From Murdochiella sp. Marseille-P8839 (GTDB taxonomy: Bacteria > Bacillota > Clostridia > Tissierellales > Peptoniphilaceae), in the NCBI GenBank assembly GCA_019753405.1, contig JAIKLF010000001.1, forward strand, positions 562,789-626,788: 64,000 bases of DNA. The letters run 5' to 3'. Position 1 is the first letter of the stretch; each line of letters begins with the position of its first letter. A program made the translations under genes and the position numbers. The notes beneath the pieces were generated by a model that had not been told where the DNA came from, did not search any database, and saw nothing but the letters and a program-made list of their open reading frames with translations. Shown piece by piece: positions 52,427 through 61,634 of the stretch.

Positions 52427-53176
52427 TCATCGAGGCTTCGTTTTTTTAGAAAGCAAGATATAGCCAAGCATTCCGAGCAATAGTCCAACGAGCGATAACA
52501 GCTGAGCAACGCGCAACGAACCGAAGTACAGGCTGTCCGTGCGAAAGCCTTCTACGATAAAGCGCAGGATGCCATAGAAAATAAAGTACAGCATCGTGGT
52601 CTGGCCATCCGCTTTCTTTCCCTTGCGTAAGGTATACCACAAAAAAAGGCAAAGCAAAAAGTCGCCGACTGATTCATAGAAAAACGTAGGATGATGTGCT
52701 TCCCCATTGATGATGACCGCCCAGGGAACATCCGCTGCGTAGCCGTAGGCTTCATTGTTGAAAAAATTCCCCCAACGACCGATCGCCTGCGCCAAGGGCA
52801 GAAACGGAATGATGCAATCCGCCACGCGCAAAAAGGAATAGTTGCGTCGATGAAGATAAATCCAACTCACCAAAAGGCCGGCCATTACGCCGCCCTGAAT
52901 GGCAAGGCCGCCGGATCGTAAATTGATAATATCCCACAGTGAAGAGAAACGCTGGCGCTCAAAAAGCACATACCAAAGGCGCGCGCCAATCACCCCGAAG
53001 GGAAGCACCCACAGGGAAAGATCATATACGACATCCTCAGGTAAGCCCTTTCGTTTAACCTCACGGCTGCTGAGCAATACCGCCAGAAGCATACCGGTAA
53101 CAATTAAAATCCCATACCAGCGCACTTCTAAGCCGAAAAGTGTAAACGCAACACCATTGCCGGTATATTCAAACAT
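52427..53176 (-). CDS. lgt: Prolipoprotein diacylglyceryl transferase
   Basis: Membrane enzyme that attaches diacylglycerol to the lipobox Cys of lipoproteins. 249 residues, about seven membrane segments, with VRWYGILIV, SGGLAIQGGVM, the signature QAIGRWGNFFNNEAYG (active Arg), HPTFFYES and EGFRTDSLYFGSLRVAQLLS. AAGGAG precedes the ATG, which overlaps the upstream membrane-protein gene by 8 nt. Confidence 0.97.
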   Translation of the reverse strand: MFEYTGNGVAFTLFGLEVRWYGILIVTGMLLAVLLSSREVKRKGLPEDVVYDLSLWVLPFGVIGARLWYVLFERQRFSSLWDIINLRSGGLAIQGGVMAGLLVSWIYLHRRNYSFLRVADCIIPFLPLAQAIGRWGNFFNNEAYGYAADVPWAVIINGEAHHPTFFYESVGDFLLCLFLWYTLRKGKKADGQTTMLYFIFYGILRFIVEGFRTDSLYFGSLRVAQLLSLVGLLLGMLGYILLSKKTKPR

Positions 53177-53840
53177 AATTTTCTCCTTTCGGCTTCCCTT
53201 TCTTTACCGAGACACGGTCTCTCCCGGCAAGCGCCCATAGCCCCTGACCGAGTAGCGAATAAGCCACAAAACGAAGAGCAATTCCCTTCGCCATGGCCAT
53301 AAAAAAGGGCGCGGGCATCATCTGAATCATCAGGTCGGTTTCCGCATCAAGAATCCACAGGTCATTACGAAAAAAAACGTGATGAAAGGTGGTAAATACC
53401 TCTCCCCAGGACTGCACCGCATAGAAAACCAACGCCGCAAGCAAAAGAAAAAGAATTCCCTGGGTCACCCAAGCAGCGTATGCCGCCTGCGGATGGGTCT
53501 CCCTTTTACGAGCAACCAAAAACGCCGACGCCCCGGCAATACCAACAAGGCATGCGACACGGGAAAAAGAGAACAGTTCGTAGACATCCTTCATGTGTGC
53601 ACATTCCCGTTCGCTGAAATGATCGGTCATGCGCGAGATCTCTCCCGTCTGCAGGTAAAGCACGATGTCGCGATTAACGATATCCAATTCCTGCTGTCGC
53701 TTTCCGGTTGTCTCTTCCGCCGAAAAGCGCTGTTGAAGCGCATGATATCCCTCCGTATTATAGGCAACCGAAAAAAGAGAAATACCGAGACTGAACAGCG
53801 AAAAAAGCAGAGTGAAAAGGACGCCGCTTACCCGTTTCAT
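53169..53840 (-). CDS. DUF1461 (TIGR01906) integral membrane protein
   Basis: Function unknown. 223 residues with about four to five membrane segments. The family pattern is clear: FSERECAHMKDV in the outer loop, FTTFHHVFFRNDLWILDAETDLMIQMMP before the fourth segment, and a basic C-terminus (KKGKPKGE). ATG overlaps the yebC stop (ATGA). It sits between yebC and lgt in a co-oriented unit, which hints at but does not show an envelope role. Confidence 0.85.
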   Translation of the reverse strand: MKRVSGVLFTLLFSLFSLGISLFSVAYNTEGYHALQQRFSAEETTGKRQQELDIVNRDIVLYLQTGEISRMTDHFSERECAHMKDVYELFSFSRVACLVGIAGASAFLVARKRETHPQAAYAAWVTQGILFLLLAALVFYAVQSWGEVFTTFHHVFFRNDLWILDAETDLMIQMMPAPFFMAMAKGIALRFVAYSLLGQGLWALAGRDRVSVKKGKPKGENYV

Positions 53841-54562
53841 TCCTGTTCCCAGTTGGTGTAGACATCCTGAACATCATCATCGTCTTCCATGACATCCACC
53901 AGAGTCTCCATCAATTTCTGATTTTCTTCGTCTTGGATGCGGACCGTGTTCTTCGGGAAATAGCCGGTTTGTGCGACGCTGAACGCATATCCCGCTTCTA
54001 CCAATTTTTCGTTTACCGAAGAAAACTGCGTCGGATCCGTCAGCAAAACGTAGCTGTCTTCTTCATGGCGCACATCTTCCGCTCCGGCATCCAGGGCATC
54101 CATCATTACCGTATCCTCATCTTTTCCCTCATCATCGGTGACGAGAATACCTTTGTAGTCAAACTGAAACATAACCGATCCGCTGGTGCCGAGGTTACCA
54201 CGGTATTTGTCAAAGTAATGGCGCACATTCGCCGCTGTACGGTTTTTATTGTCCGTAAGGCAGGATACGATTACGGCAACGCCTTCCGGGCCATACCCTT
54301 CGTAAACAATATGGCTATATTCCTGTCCGTCCAGATCGCCGAGTCCCTTCTTGATGGCACGGTTGATGTTATCATTAGGCATATTTTCGGCTTTGGCTTT
54401 TTCGATAGCCATTTTGAGCGACGAGTTATAGTCCGGGTCACCGCCGCCTTCGCGAACCGCAACCATGATCATACGGCTGATCTTAGTAAATGCGCTGGCG
54501 CGCTTTGCGTCTTCCTTGCCTTTAACGTTTTTTACCTTGCTCCACTTATTATGTCCTGACAT
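53837..54562 (-). CDS. yebC: YebC/PmpR family protein
   Basis: Conserved family first described as DNA-binding regulators and more recently linked to translation of difficult (proline-rich) stretches. 241 residues with MSGHNKWSKVKNVKGKEDAKR at the start, REGGGDPDYNSSLKMAIEKAK, and YEGYGPEGVAVIV. An acidic C-terminus (DVMEDDDDVQDVY) is normal. AGGA precedes the ATG; it follows yigZ by 5 bp. Confidence 0.96.
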   Translation of the reverse strand: MSGHNKWSKVKNVKGKEDAKRASAFTKISRMIMVAVREGGGDPDYNSSLKMAIEKAKAENMPNDNINRAIKKGLGDLDGQEYSHIVYEGYGPEGVAVIVSCLTDNKNRTAANVRHYFDKYRGNLGTSGSVMFQFDYKGILVTDDEGKDEDTVMMDALDAGAEDVRHEEDSYVLLTDPTQFSSVNEKLVEAGYAFSVAQTGYFPKNTVRIQDEENQKLMETLVDVMEDDDDVQDVYTNWEQE

Positions 54563-54567
54563 AATTC

Positions 54568-55212
54568 CTACTTTCGTTCTACCGGTCGTCCGATCTCATC
54601 GGTCGGAAAAGCGACTTCATCTCCATCGATCCATTCGATTTGTCCACTGGTCAAATTTAACAGCGTGGATCGAATCTTGTCAATCTCTTCTACGGGAAGC
54701 CAGTACCCCACGGTCACATTTTCTCCATACGTGCGCGTCCTTTCCCGATAATTGCGCAATGCATAATCACATTTGCCCTGAACGGGATAGGCATAGGTCA
54801 GAGTCACCGCGCGAAAAGGAAAAAACAATACCGGTGATGCCGATTGCAGTGCATCGCTGCACGCCTTCGTATACGCGCGTACCAAACCGGGCGCTCCTAA
54901 TTTGACGCCCCCGAAATAACGTACCACGACAACGAGGACGTCATCGAGCTTTTCTCGCCGCAAAACCTCCAGCATGGGCAAGCCGGCTGTGCCTTGCGGT
55001 TCACTGTCATCGTCAGCCTTTTGGTAAACGCCTTTGTGACCCAGAATATACGCACTGCAATGATGCGTAGCATTCGGGTGATCCGCCCTGATTTCCTCCA
55101 ACACGGCATCTGCCTCTTCCACCGTTTTTACACGTCTCGCATAGCCGATAAACTGCGATTTCTTGATGGTAAAGCGCACCTCTGCGTCGCGTAGCAAACT
55201 ACGGTAGCTCAT
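54568..55212 (-). CDS. yigZ: YigZ/IMPACT family protein
   Basis: UPF0029 family protein with a C-terminal DUF1949 domain; biochemical role not settled (related to the eukaryotic translational regulator IMPACT). 214 residues with KKSQFIGYARRVKTVEEA, the signature DDDSEPQGTAGLPMLEVL, VVRYFGGVKLGAPGLVRAY, and the ferredoxin-like C-terminal half. ATG overlaps the hflX stop (ATGA), with GGAG 8 nt upstream. Confidence 0.93.
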   Translation of the reverse strand: MSYRSLLRDAEVRFTIKKSQFIGYARRVKTVEEADAVLEEIRADHPNATHHCSAYILGHKGVYQKADDDSEPQGTAGLPMLEVLRREKLDDVLVVVVRYFGGVKLGAPGLVRAYTKACSDALQSASPVLFFPFRAVTLTYAYPVQGKCDYALRNYRERTRTYGENVTVGYWLPVEEIDKIRSTLLNLTSGQIEWIDGDEVAFPTDEIGRPVERK

Positions 55213-56333
55213 ATTGATTTCTCCGTTGGTTTCGTCTCGTCCGTCAACACATCTTGAATACGTTCCTGAAGTCGCAGAATATCCTCTTTGCGTTTTGCAC
55301 TGATGCGAATGGTCTGTTCCCGCGGTGTCATCACTCCATCATCACCCAGATCAATTTTGTTGAGCACGTACAGAACGGGGATGTCCTCCTGTGAAGAGCG
55401 TATACTATTTTGCACCGTCTCAATGCGCTGGTTCGCGCCTTCTTCCGCGGCATCCACGACATGAAGAAGTAAGTCGGCATAACGAATTTCTTCCAGTGTA
55501 CTCGCAAAAGGAGCTGTTAACTTTTTCGGCAAATCATGAATAAAACCAATCGTATCCGCTAAAAGATATGCTCTTTTTCCGGGCTGGGAGATCCGCCGCA
55601 TACTGACCTCAAGGGTGGCGAACAGGCGATCATCCGCATAAACCTCTTTTTCCTTTTCGCCGAATAAGGAGATGAGCGCATTCATGATGGTAGATTTTCC
55701 CGCGTTGGTATAGCCTACCAGTCCCACGATAGGAAAAGGCGATTGCCGACGGCGTTTTCCGGATTCCCGTTCCTGTGCGGTGATACGGGCACGTTGTTCT
55801 CGAAGCCGCTTCATGCGCTGTTCAATGCTTCGCCGATCCGTCTCCAATTTCTGTTCACCCGGGCCTCGCGTACCGATACCGCCTCCAGTACGGGAAAGGT
55901 CCTTTCCGTAGCCGCGAAGATTGGGCAAGCGATACGCCAACTGCGCCAGTTCTACATCCACCTTGGCTTTTTTCGTCTGCGCACGAAGGGCAAAAATATC
56001 GAGAATCAAATCCACGCGATCCAGAACACGACAAGGAATCTCTTCTGAAAGATGAAGACGCTGCGCCCCGGAAAGCTCCTGCTCAAAAACAACTAAATCG
56101 ATCGCATTCTCCTCGACGAATGTCGCGATCTCCTGGACTTTCCCCTTTCCAATCAGCGTCGCCGGATGATAACGGGATAAATTTTGCGTGAAGCATGCCG
56201 TCACCTCGCCTCCGCACGAGCGTACGATTTCCGACAGTTCGCGAAGGCGACGTTGTTTTTCGCTCTCTCTTGCCTGTTGAAAAGCAAAGACAAGAAGGAC
56301 ACGCTGTTGCTGCATCGTTTTTTTCGTCGTCAT
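55209..56333 (-). CDS. hflX: Ribosome-splitting GTPase HflX
   Basis: GTPase that splits stalled or hibernating 70S ribosomes, linked to heat and antibiotic stress. 374 residues: N-terminal HflX domain with YHPATLIGKGKVQEI, linker motif GGGIGTRGPGEQKLETDRR, G1 GYTNAGKST, G3 DTIGF and G4 NKID. AAAGGA lies 8 nt before the ATG. First gene of the unit running to lgt; its 215-bp divergent gap with pbp1A carries an extended -10 in each direction. Confidence 0.96.
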   Translation of the reverse strand: MTTKKTMQQQRVLLVFAFQQARESEKQRRLRELSEIVRSCGGEVTACFTQNLSRYHPATLIGKGKVQEIATFVEENAIDLVVFEQELSGAQRLHLSEEIPCRVLDRVDLILDIFALRAQTKKAKVDVELAQLAYRLPNLRGYGKDLSRTGGGIGTRGPGEQKLETDRRSIEQRMKRLREQRARITAQERESGKRRRQSPFPIVGLVGYTNAGKSTIMNALISLFGEKEKEVYADDRLFATLEVSMRRISQPGKRAYLLADTIGFIHDLPKKLTAPFASTLEEIRYADLLLHVVDAAEEGANQRIETVQNSIRSSQEDIPVLYVLNKIDLGDDGVMTPREQTIRISAKRKEDILRLQERIQDVLTDETKPTEKSI

Positions 56334-56358
56334 CCTTTCTTTCCTTTCTATCTTAACT

Positions 56359-56367
56359 ATTTTACCA
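56359..56367 (-). promoter_or_regulatory. Extended -10 promoter for hflX
   Basis: The minus strand reads TGGTAAAAT (TG-N-TAAAAT), about 26 bp before the hflX ATG, with no clear -35. Confidence 0.5.
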
Positions 56368-56482
56368 TACTCCTGCGTTATGCTCGGGGAGCAGAAAGAA
56401 GACTTGATGCTTCCGCCTCAAATCGTATCATCAGACGAATGGCCGGGCTCTTTTTCTCCCCTGCAAAAGGATGTGTGCTTTA

Positions 56483-56491
56483 TGGTAAAAT
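56483..56491 (+). promoter_or_regulatory. Extended -10 promoter for pbp1A
   Basis: TGGTAAAAT, the same nonamer as for hflX on the other strand, lies 58 bp before the pbp1A ATG; the -35 region is weak. Confidence 0.5.
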
Positions 56492-56548
56492 GAGCAAAAC
56501 AGCTGTACACATGATGAAGAAAAAATTGTTTCACGTGAGGAGATAAAC

Positions 56549-59530
56549 ATGGTTCAACATACCTTTTCAAAAATACGAAAAATTATTGCTATTTTCGTGT
56601 TGAGCTTTTTGATTTTTTTAGCCATTCTTTTTGGCTATTTGGCGGGAGCAATGTTGGAGGTAGCCAAAGCTGCGCCAAAAATGAATCCCGATTTACTGCT
56701 GTCCAATCTGAAAGAAAACTCACAAATAGTAGACATGAACGGTAATCTGATCGAACAGATTGATACGGCCGAGTACCGAAAAATCGTGCCTTATGAACAA
56801 ATCCCGAAAAATCTGATCAATGCGTTCATCAGTGCAGAAGATAAGCGTTTTGCAAAGCATGACGGCGTCGATCTTTACGGCATTGCGGCTACGATCCGCG
56901 ACTTTCTTCGTTCCGGCGATATGCGCGGAGCGTCCACTATTACCATGCAGCTCGCACGTAACGTCTTTTTAAGCAATGATGTCAACTGGCAACGCAAAAT
57001 TCAAGAGATGTTTCTTGCCTACCAGATTGACGACCAGCTGGATAAAAAAGAGATTATGGAAGCGTATCTGAATCGCATTTTCTTCGGTCAAAACGCCTAT
57101 GGTGTCGAAGCTGCGTCACAGATCTATTTTTCCAAACATGTTCAGGATTTGACCCTTGCACAATGTGCAACATTGGCCAGTATCGTTCCTGCACCTTCGC
57201 GCTATGCACTCTATTCCACCTATCGTCCTTCGGAAGTGACCAATGAGCGCGTATTGGATGAAACGGAAATCAATGGTGAGCGTTATCTTGCCATCTACAA
57301 TCCCCCTGCTTACGAGCGCGCGAAATGGGTGCTTTCGGAGATGAAGAAAAACGGCTTTATCACGGAAGCGGAATATACGGAAGCAATCAATACCGATGTA
57401 TCGAAGACGATCGACGCGCCCGAAAAACGAGTTCAAAATCTTTCCACGTATATTACCGATTTGGTCAAAGAGCAGGCGGTCTGGACATTGATGGATACGC
57501 AAAACATCTCCCGACAAGAGGCAAGGCAGTTGCTGATGTATGGCGGGTTGACCATCACCTGTACCGTAGATATGGATTTACAGCGAAAATTACAGGATTT
57601 AACGGCGTCACTTACCACTTCGCTCACTTCGCCGACCGGAGACGTATCCCCCTTAAAACTTGATCTCCGTTACGATGATTACGGGAATATTATCGGGCGA
57701 AACGATGCACTGCTCTACTATCGTAAGTCCAATCTGCTGGATGAAAAGGGCCGCGTAATTGTACCGGCCAATCAATTCCAATTGGACGAAAAAGGAGATC
57801 TTACCGTCCATCCCGGTCGCCTGCGCGGCTATAGCGGTTACGTCGATATCATGGATTACTATACCGTTGATGAAAATGACGTGCTCCGCTCCCATCGCGT
57901 AGGAACCATCCCCATCGATGAAAAATACCTCAAGGTGGATGCCGACGGTACTATGCATATTGCCAAAGCTTTTCTCGATTCCAATACCACCCCGCTGTTT
58001 TCGATTCGTGACGACGGCGCAATGGTGCTCAATCGCGATTACTACGATTATGACGATGTCGGTGTAAAACAGCCGCAGGTTTCCTTTACTGTTCTGGACA
58101 CGGTAACCGGAGAAGTGCGTGCCATCATTGGCGGTCGTGAACAGGATGACCGCCATTTCCTCAACCGCGCTTCGAGTTATCCGCGTCAACCGGGTTCGTC
58201 CATTAAACCCATTGCGGACTATACCGGGGCCATTGCGGCCGGCAATAATCAGGGTGTAGCCATGGACGATGCGCCGGTTAAGCTATTGGAAGACAGCAAC
58301 TGGCCAACCAATGTTGATCTGCGCTATCGCGGCATGATGTCCATGCAGGAAGCGTTGGTTCGTTCTTCCAACCCTGTCGCCGTGCGTTGGCTACAAAAAA
58401 TCGGAATTGACACCGCCAAGGAATATCTGGCACGTTACGGTATCATCAACCGCGAACACCCGGAACGGGATCACTTTGTCGAAGCGTCGGAAGACGGCCA
58501 ATATAATGATGAAAACTTAGCTATGGGGATTGGCTCCATGACTGAAGGATTGACTTCCCTCGATCTGGCCGGAGCCTATCAAGCCATCGGTAATAACGGA
58601 ACCCGTATTCCCGCCATGAGTATTTCGAAAATCACGAATAACCGTGGAAAAGTCTACTACGAAAACAAACATCCAGGCGTTGAAGTGCTCCCTCCTCAAC
58701 TGAACTATCAGCTTGCCGATGCATTGCGTCATGTGCTGCAAGACGGCTTTACGAACGACACGGTTACCGGCGGAGATATGGCCTTGGTCGGAAAAACCGG
58801 TACAACCGATAACAACATGGACTTTTGGTTTGCCGGAACAACGCCGTACTATACTACGGCGGTTTGGGTAGGCGCGGACAATGCTCTGATTTCTCTTGTT
58901 GGAGACTCTCGTACGCCTGCGAATATTTATGCCAATATTCACGAGATCATTCATGAAGAACGGGAAGCGAAAAAATTCCCCATTCCGGAAGGGGTCTATG
59001 AGGCCGAAGTATCCAATATCACGGGACAAATACCGACTTCCGCTACGGTTGCTGGAAACGGTGTGCTGGTTGTTCCGGTAAGCAAGGAAACGGCACCGAA
59101 AACGGAAGATACCGCCTATGTCTTCCGCGAATTGGATGCGCGAAACGATTTGCTGGCAAGCGATAAAACACCTGCACGTCTTCGCGTGCCGAAAGTATTC
59201 CTGATTCGTCCATCCGATTATGATCCTTCGCAATTCAACGGCGTTGTTCCGGAAGATTGGTCGCGTCAAGTGCCGACCAAAGTTTCCGAACTGGGCGCCA
59301 CCATTCCCTCTGAGACCTTTACGAAAGACGGATTGACCACCATCCGCGAATACAATCAGGACGACGGCAGCTATATCGAAAAGACGGAACTTCCGGACGG
59401 CAGCATTCAAATTGTCAGCTTTGATCGAAAAGGAAAACAATTGGAAAAGACCATTGTGCCGCCGAATCAGCATAGCGAAGAATCACCGAGACGCCCATCC
59501 CCCGCAACGCCACATCAGACAAACCATTGA
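56549..59530 (+). CDS. pbpA: Class A penicillin-binding protein 1A
   Basis: Bifunctional wall enzyme: glycosyltransferase and transpeptidase. 993 residues: membrane anchor (about 12-36), GT51 domain with SAEDKRFAKHDG (catalytic E97) and GASTITMQLARN, then a transpeptidase domain with SSIK (S550), SSN (606-608) and KTGT (749-752). About 180 Asp/Tyr-rich residues (roughly 350-525) separate the two, longer than in many homologues. About 150 residues follow the transpeptidase core and end in a Ser/Pro/Gln-rich tail. GAGGAG precedes the ATG. Two-component genes follow 54 bp downstream with no terminator. Confidence 0.96.
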   Translation: MVQHTFSKIRKIIAIFVLSFLIFLAILFGYLAGAMLEVAKAAPKMNPDLLLSNLKENSQIVDMNGNLIEQIDTAEYRKIVPYEQIPKNLINAFISAEDKRFAKHDGVDLYGIAATIRDFLRSGDMRGASTITMQLARNVFLSNDVNWQRKIQEMFLAYQIDDQLDKKEIMEAYLNRIFFGQNAYGVEAASQIYFSKHVQDLTLAQCATLASIVPAPSRYALYSTYRPSEVTNERVLDETEINGERYLAIYNPPAYERAKWVLSEMKKNGFITEAEYTEAINTDVSKTIDAPEKRVQNLSTYITDLVKEQAVWTLMDTQNISRQEARQLLMYGGLTITCTVDMDLQRKLQDLTASLTTSLTSPTGDVSPLKLDLRYDDYGNIIGRNDALLYYRKSNLLDEKGRVIVPANQFQLDEKGDLTVHPGRLRGYSGYVDIMDYYTVDENDVLRSHRVGTIPIDEKYLKVDADGTMHIAKAFLDSNTTPLFSIRDDGAMVLNRDYYDYDDVGVKQPQVSFTVLDTVTGEVRAIIGGREQDDRHFLNRASSYPRQPGSSIKPIADYTGAIAAGNNQGVAMDDAPVKLLEDSNWPTNVDLRYRGMMSMQEALVRSSNPVAVRWLQKIGIDTAKEYLARYGIINREHPERDHFVEASEDGQYNDENLAMGIGSMTEGLTSLDLAGAYQAIGNNGTRIPAMSISKITNNRGKVYYENKHPGVEVLPPQLNYQLADALRHVLQDGFTNDTVTGGDMALVGKTGTTDNNMDFWFAGTTPYYTTAVWVGADNALISLVGDSRTPANIYANIHEIIHEEREAKKFPIPEGVYEAEVSNITGQIPTSATVAGNGVLVVPVSKETAPKTEDTAYVFRELDARNDLLASDKTPARLRVPKVFLIRPSDYDPSQFNGVVPEDWSRQVPTKVSELGATIPSETFTKDGLTTIREYNQDDGSYIEKTELPDGSIQIVSFDRKGKQLEKTIVPPNQHSEESPRRPSPATPHQTNH

Positions 59531-59584
59531 GACACGTGTTGAATCCCCGTTTCCCGACAACACGCATTCCAAGGAGAAAATCGC

Positions 59585-60283
59585 ATGGCACAACGAAAAA
59601 TACTGTTAGTAGAAGATGAAGAAGGCATTATCAATATTGAAAAAGCCTACCTGGAAAAAGCCGGCTATTTTGTCGAAAAAGCGATGAACGGAAAGGATGC
59701 GCTCTCCCGTTTTGCCGACATTGAACCGGATCTTGTTGTTTTGGATCTCATGTTGCCGGAAATCTCCGGAGAAGACGTGCTGAAAGAAATAAAAGCACAA
59801 AGCGATACCCCAGTCATCATTGTTTCCGCCAAATCCGAAGAAGACGATCGCGTCGAGAATCTTCGTAATGGTGCGGATGACTATATGGTAAAGCCGTTTT
59901 CTGCGCGAGAACTCGTAGAACGGGTTCATGCCATTTTCCGTCGCCTGCCCGAAAAATCCGCGAGAACGATTTTGAAAACAAAGGATGGAAGATTACGCCT
60001 AGATACCGAATCCATGCGAACCTTCGTCGAAGAAAAAGAAGTGCATCTGACCAAAAATGAATTTCTCATTGTGCAGACGCTCTTTACCCATCCAAACAAG
60101 ATCTATACGCGTGATGAAATCATCGAAGTGACATTCGGCATGGATTATGAAGCCTTTGATCGTGCGATTGATACCCACATTAAAAATATTCGTCAGAAAA
60201 TTGAGGCGGATCCGAAAAATCCGGTATACATTAAGACCGTTTACGGTGTAGGCTATCGTGCCGGAGGCTTTGATGAAGCTTAG
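59585..60283 (+). CDS. OmpR/PhoB-family response regulator
   Basis: 232-residue DNA-binding response regulator. The receiver domain (1-118) has the acidic LLVEDEE, phospho-acceptor D54 (LVVLDLMLPE), and conserved switch Ser and Lys (VSAKSEEDD, VKPFSARELV). A winged-helix output domain follows from about residue 135, ending YIKTVYGVGYRAGG. AAGGAG precedes the ATG. It overlaps the histidine kinase gene and follows pbp1A, suggesting cell-envelope control; no target sequence is known. Confidence 0.96.
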   Translation: MAQRKILLVEDEEGIINIEKAYLEKAGYFVEKAMNGKDALSRFADIEPDLVVLDLMLPEISGEDVLKEIKAQSDTPVIIVSAKSEEDDRVENLRNGADDYMVKPFSARELVERVHAIFRRLPEKSARTILKTKDGRLRLDTESMRTFVEEKEVHLTKNEFLIVQTLFTHPNKIYTRDEIIEVTFGMDYEAFDRAIDTHIKNIRQKIEADPKNPVYIKTVYGVGYRAGGFDEA

Positions 60284-61634
60284 AACGCGTCTTAGTCTTT
60301 CCATCATCATCATCGTCTTCGTTACGATGACGGTAATCGCGTATGGAATGCAACGAGCATATTCCGACTCGTTTTTCAATTATTTGGAAAAGGAAGAGGA
60401 AACCCGCTTAAAACGCATCATCAACGATATCGGAACGATTGCCCGGACAGAGGCCCTCGATTTAACAAAGGAAGGCATGAACGAGCAATTACAGCTCTAT
60501 GCCCGCGATGCGAACATCAACATCACCATCATGGATAGGGAATCGACGATTCTGGCCAATTATCACGGTCTAGTCCAGAACGAAGATGCGGACATCCAAG
60601 TCGATCAATATCAGTTAGTGGACAGTCGCGGAGAAAAACGCGGCTCTATGTTGGTTACCTACGATCGCAGCAATCCTGCCCTCACCCATGCCCTACGTGA
60701 TTTTCAGCGTCGCTCGCTCGGATCGACGATGTTGGGTATTATCGCCTTCGGTCTTATCGCCAGTGCATTCAGTTATTTCTTTTCCAAACAGATCACAGAA
60801 CCCATTGAATCGCTACAGACTGCAGCAGAGCGAATTCGGCAAAACCAATTCGATATTACGTTGGATGATTCCAAATTTGATGAGTTGCAAAGTTTAAATG
60901 CGAATATGCAATATCTGGCATCTTCTCTGCGCCAACAGGAAAATGCGCGCCGAAGTTATGCACAGGATATTTCCCATGAACTGCGCACGCCTCTAACCAA
61001 TATGCAGCTTCATGTGGAAGCGATGAAAGACGGCATTATTCCTTCGGATGAAAAAAACTGGGAACAAATAGAAGCGAATATCGCACAGCTTACGCTTCTT
61101 GTGGAGCGGCTGAAAAATACATTTCGAGAAGCTTCTCTGGTCGCTGCGGAAGAAATCCGTTTTATAGACTGCTCGGCGCTCACCGAACGGGTAGTCGACA
61201 GCTTTGAGCCGCGTATTGCCCAAAAAAACGGCGTTTTTGTTCGTGCGATTGATCCCGCCATCAGTCTACAGACCGATGAACGGCTATATTCGCAAATTTT
61301 AAGTAATCTGTTGTCCAACGCCATTAAAGCCATCAATCCGGAAGGACAAATTCGCGTAGCGCTTAATTCCGATCGTAAATATGTTGTACTTACGGTTACG
61401 GACAACGGCATAGGCATTCCAAGCAAAGATTTAACACATCTTTTTGATCGCTTTTATCGCGTGGATTCTTCTCGTAACCGTTCCGCAGGCGGACAGGGAC
61501 TTGGGCTCGCGATAACCCGTAATATCGTCCAACAGCTCGGCGGACATATTGAAGTAACCAGTAAAGTCGGTAAAGGAACTACTTTCCGCGTTCGTTTGCC
61601 GGAAGAATTCTTCCACCCATTAAGTACGAAATAG
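60273..61634 (+). CDS. Sensor histidine kinase
   Basis: 453-residue membrane kinase paired with the adjacent regulator. Two membrane segments (about 8-28 and 152-172) enclose a roughly 120-residue extracellular sensor region. Then come HAMP, HisKA with H235 (SHELRTPL), and HATPase with NLLSNAIKA, DNGIGI and GGQGLGLAI. Start 60273 is supported by GGAGG. It overlaps the regulator by 11 nt and overlaps the 3' end of the convergent dusB by 15 bp. Confidence 0.96.
   Translation: MKLRTRLSLSIIIIVFVTMTVIAYGMQRAYSDSFFNYLEKEEETRLKRIINDIGTIARTEALDLTKEGMNEQLQLYARDANINITIMDRESTILANYHGLVQNEDADIQVDQYQLVDSRGEKRGSMLVTYDRSNPALTHALRDFQRRSLGSTMLGIIAFGLIASAFSYFFSKQITEPIESLQTAAERIRQNQFDITLDDSKFDELQSLNANMQYLASSLRQQENARRSYAQDISHELRTPLTNMQLHVEAMKDGIIPSDEKNWEQIEANIAQLTLLVERLKNTFREASLVAAEEIRFIDCSALTERVVDSFEPRIAQKNGVFVRAIDPAISLQTDERLYSQILSNLLSNAIKAINPEGQIRVALNSDRKYVVLTVTDNGIGIPSKDLTHLFDRFYRVDSSRNRSAGGQGLGLAITRNIVQQLGGHIEVTSKVGKGTTFRVRLPEEFFHPLSTK

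Noticed and set aside
58517-59473. 318-codon minus-strand frame opposite pbp1A
   Set aside because: Contained in the transpeptidase and C-terminal region of PBP1A; product is Phe/Arg/Ile-rich with no motif.
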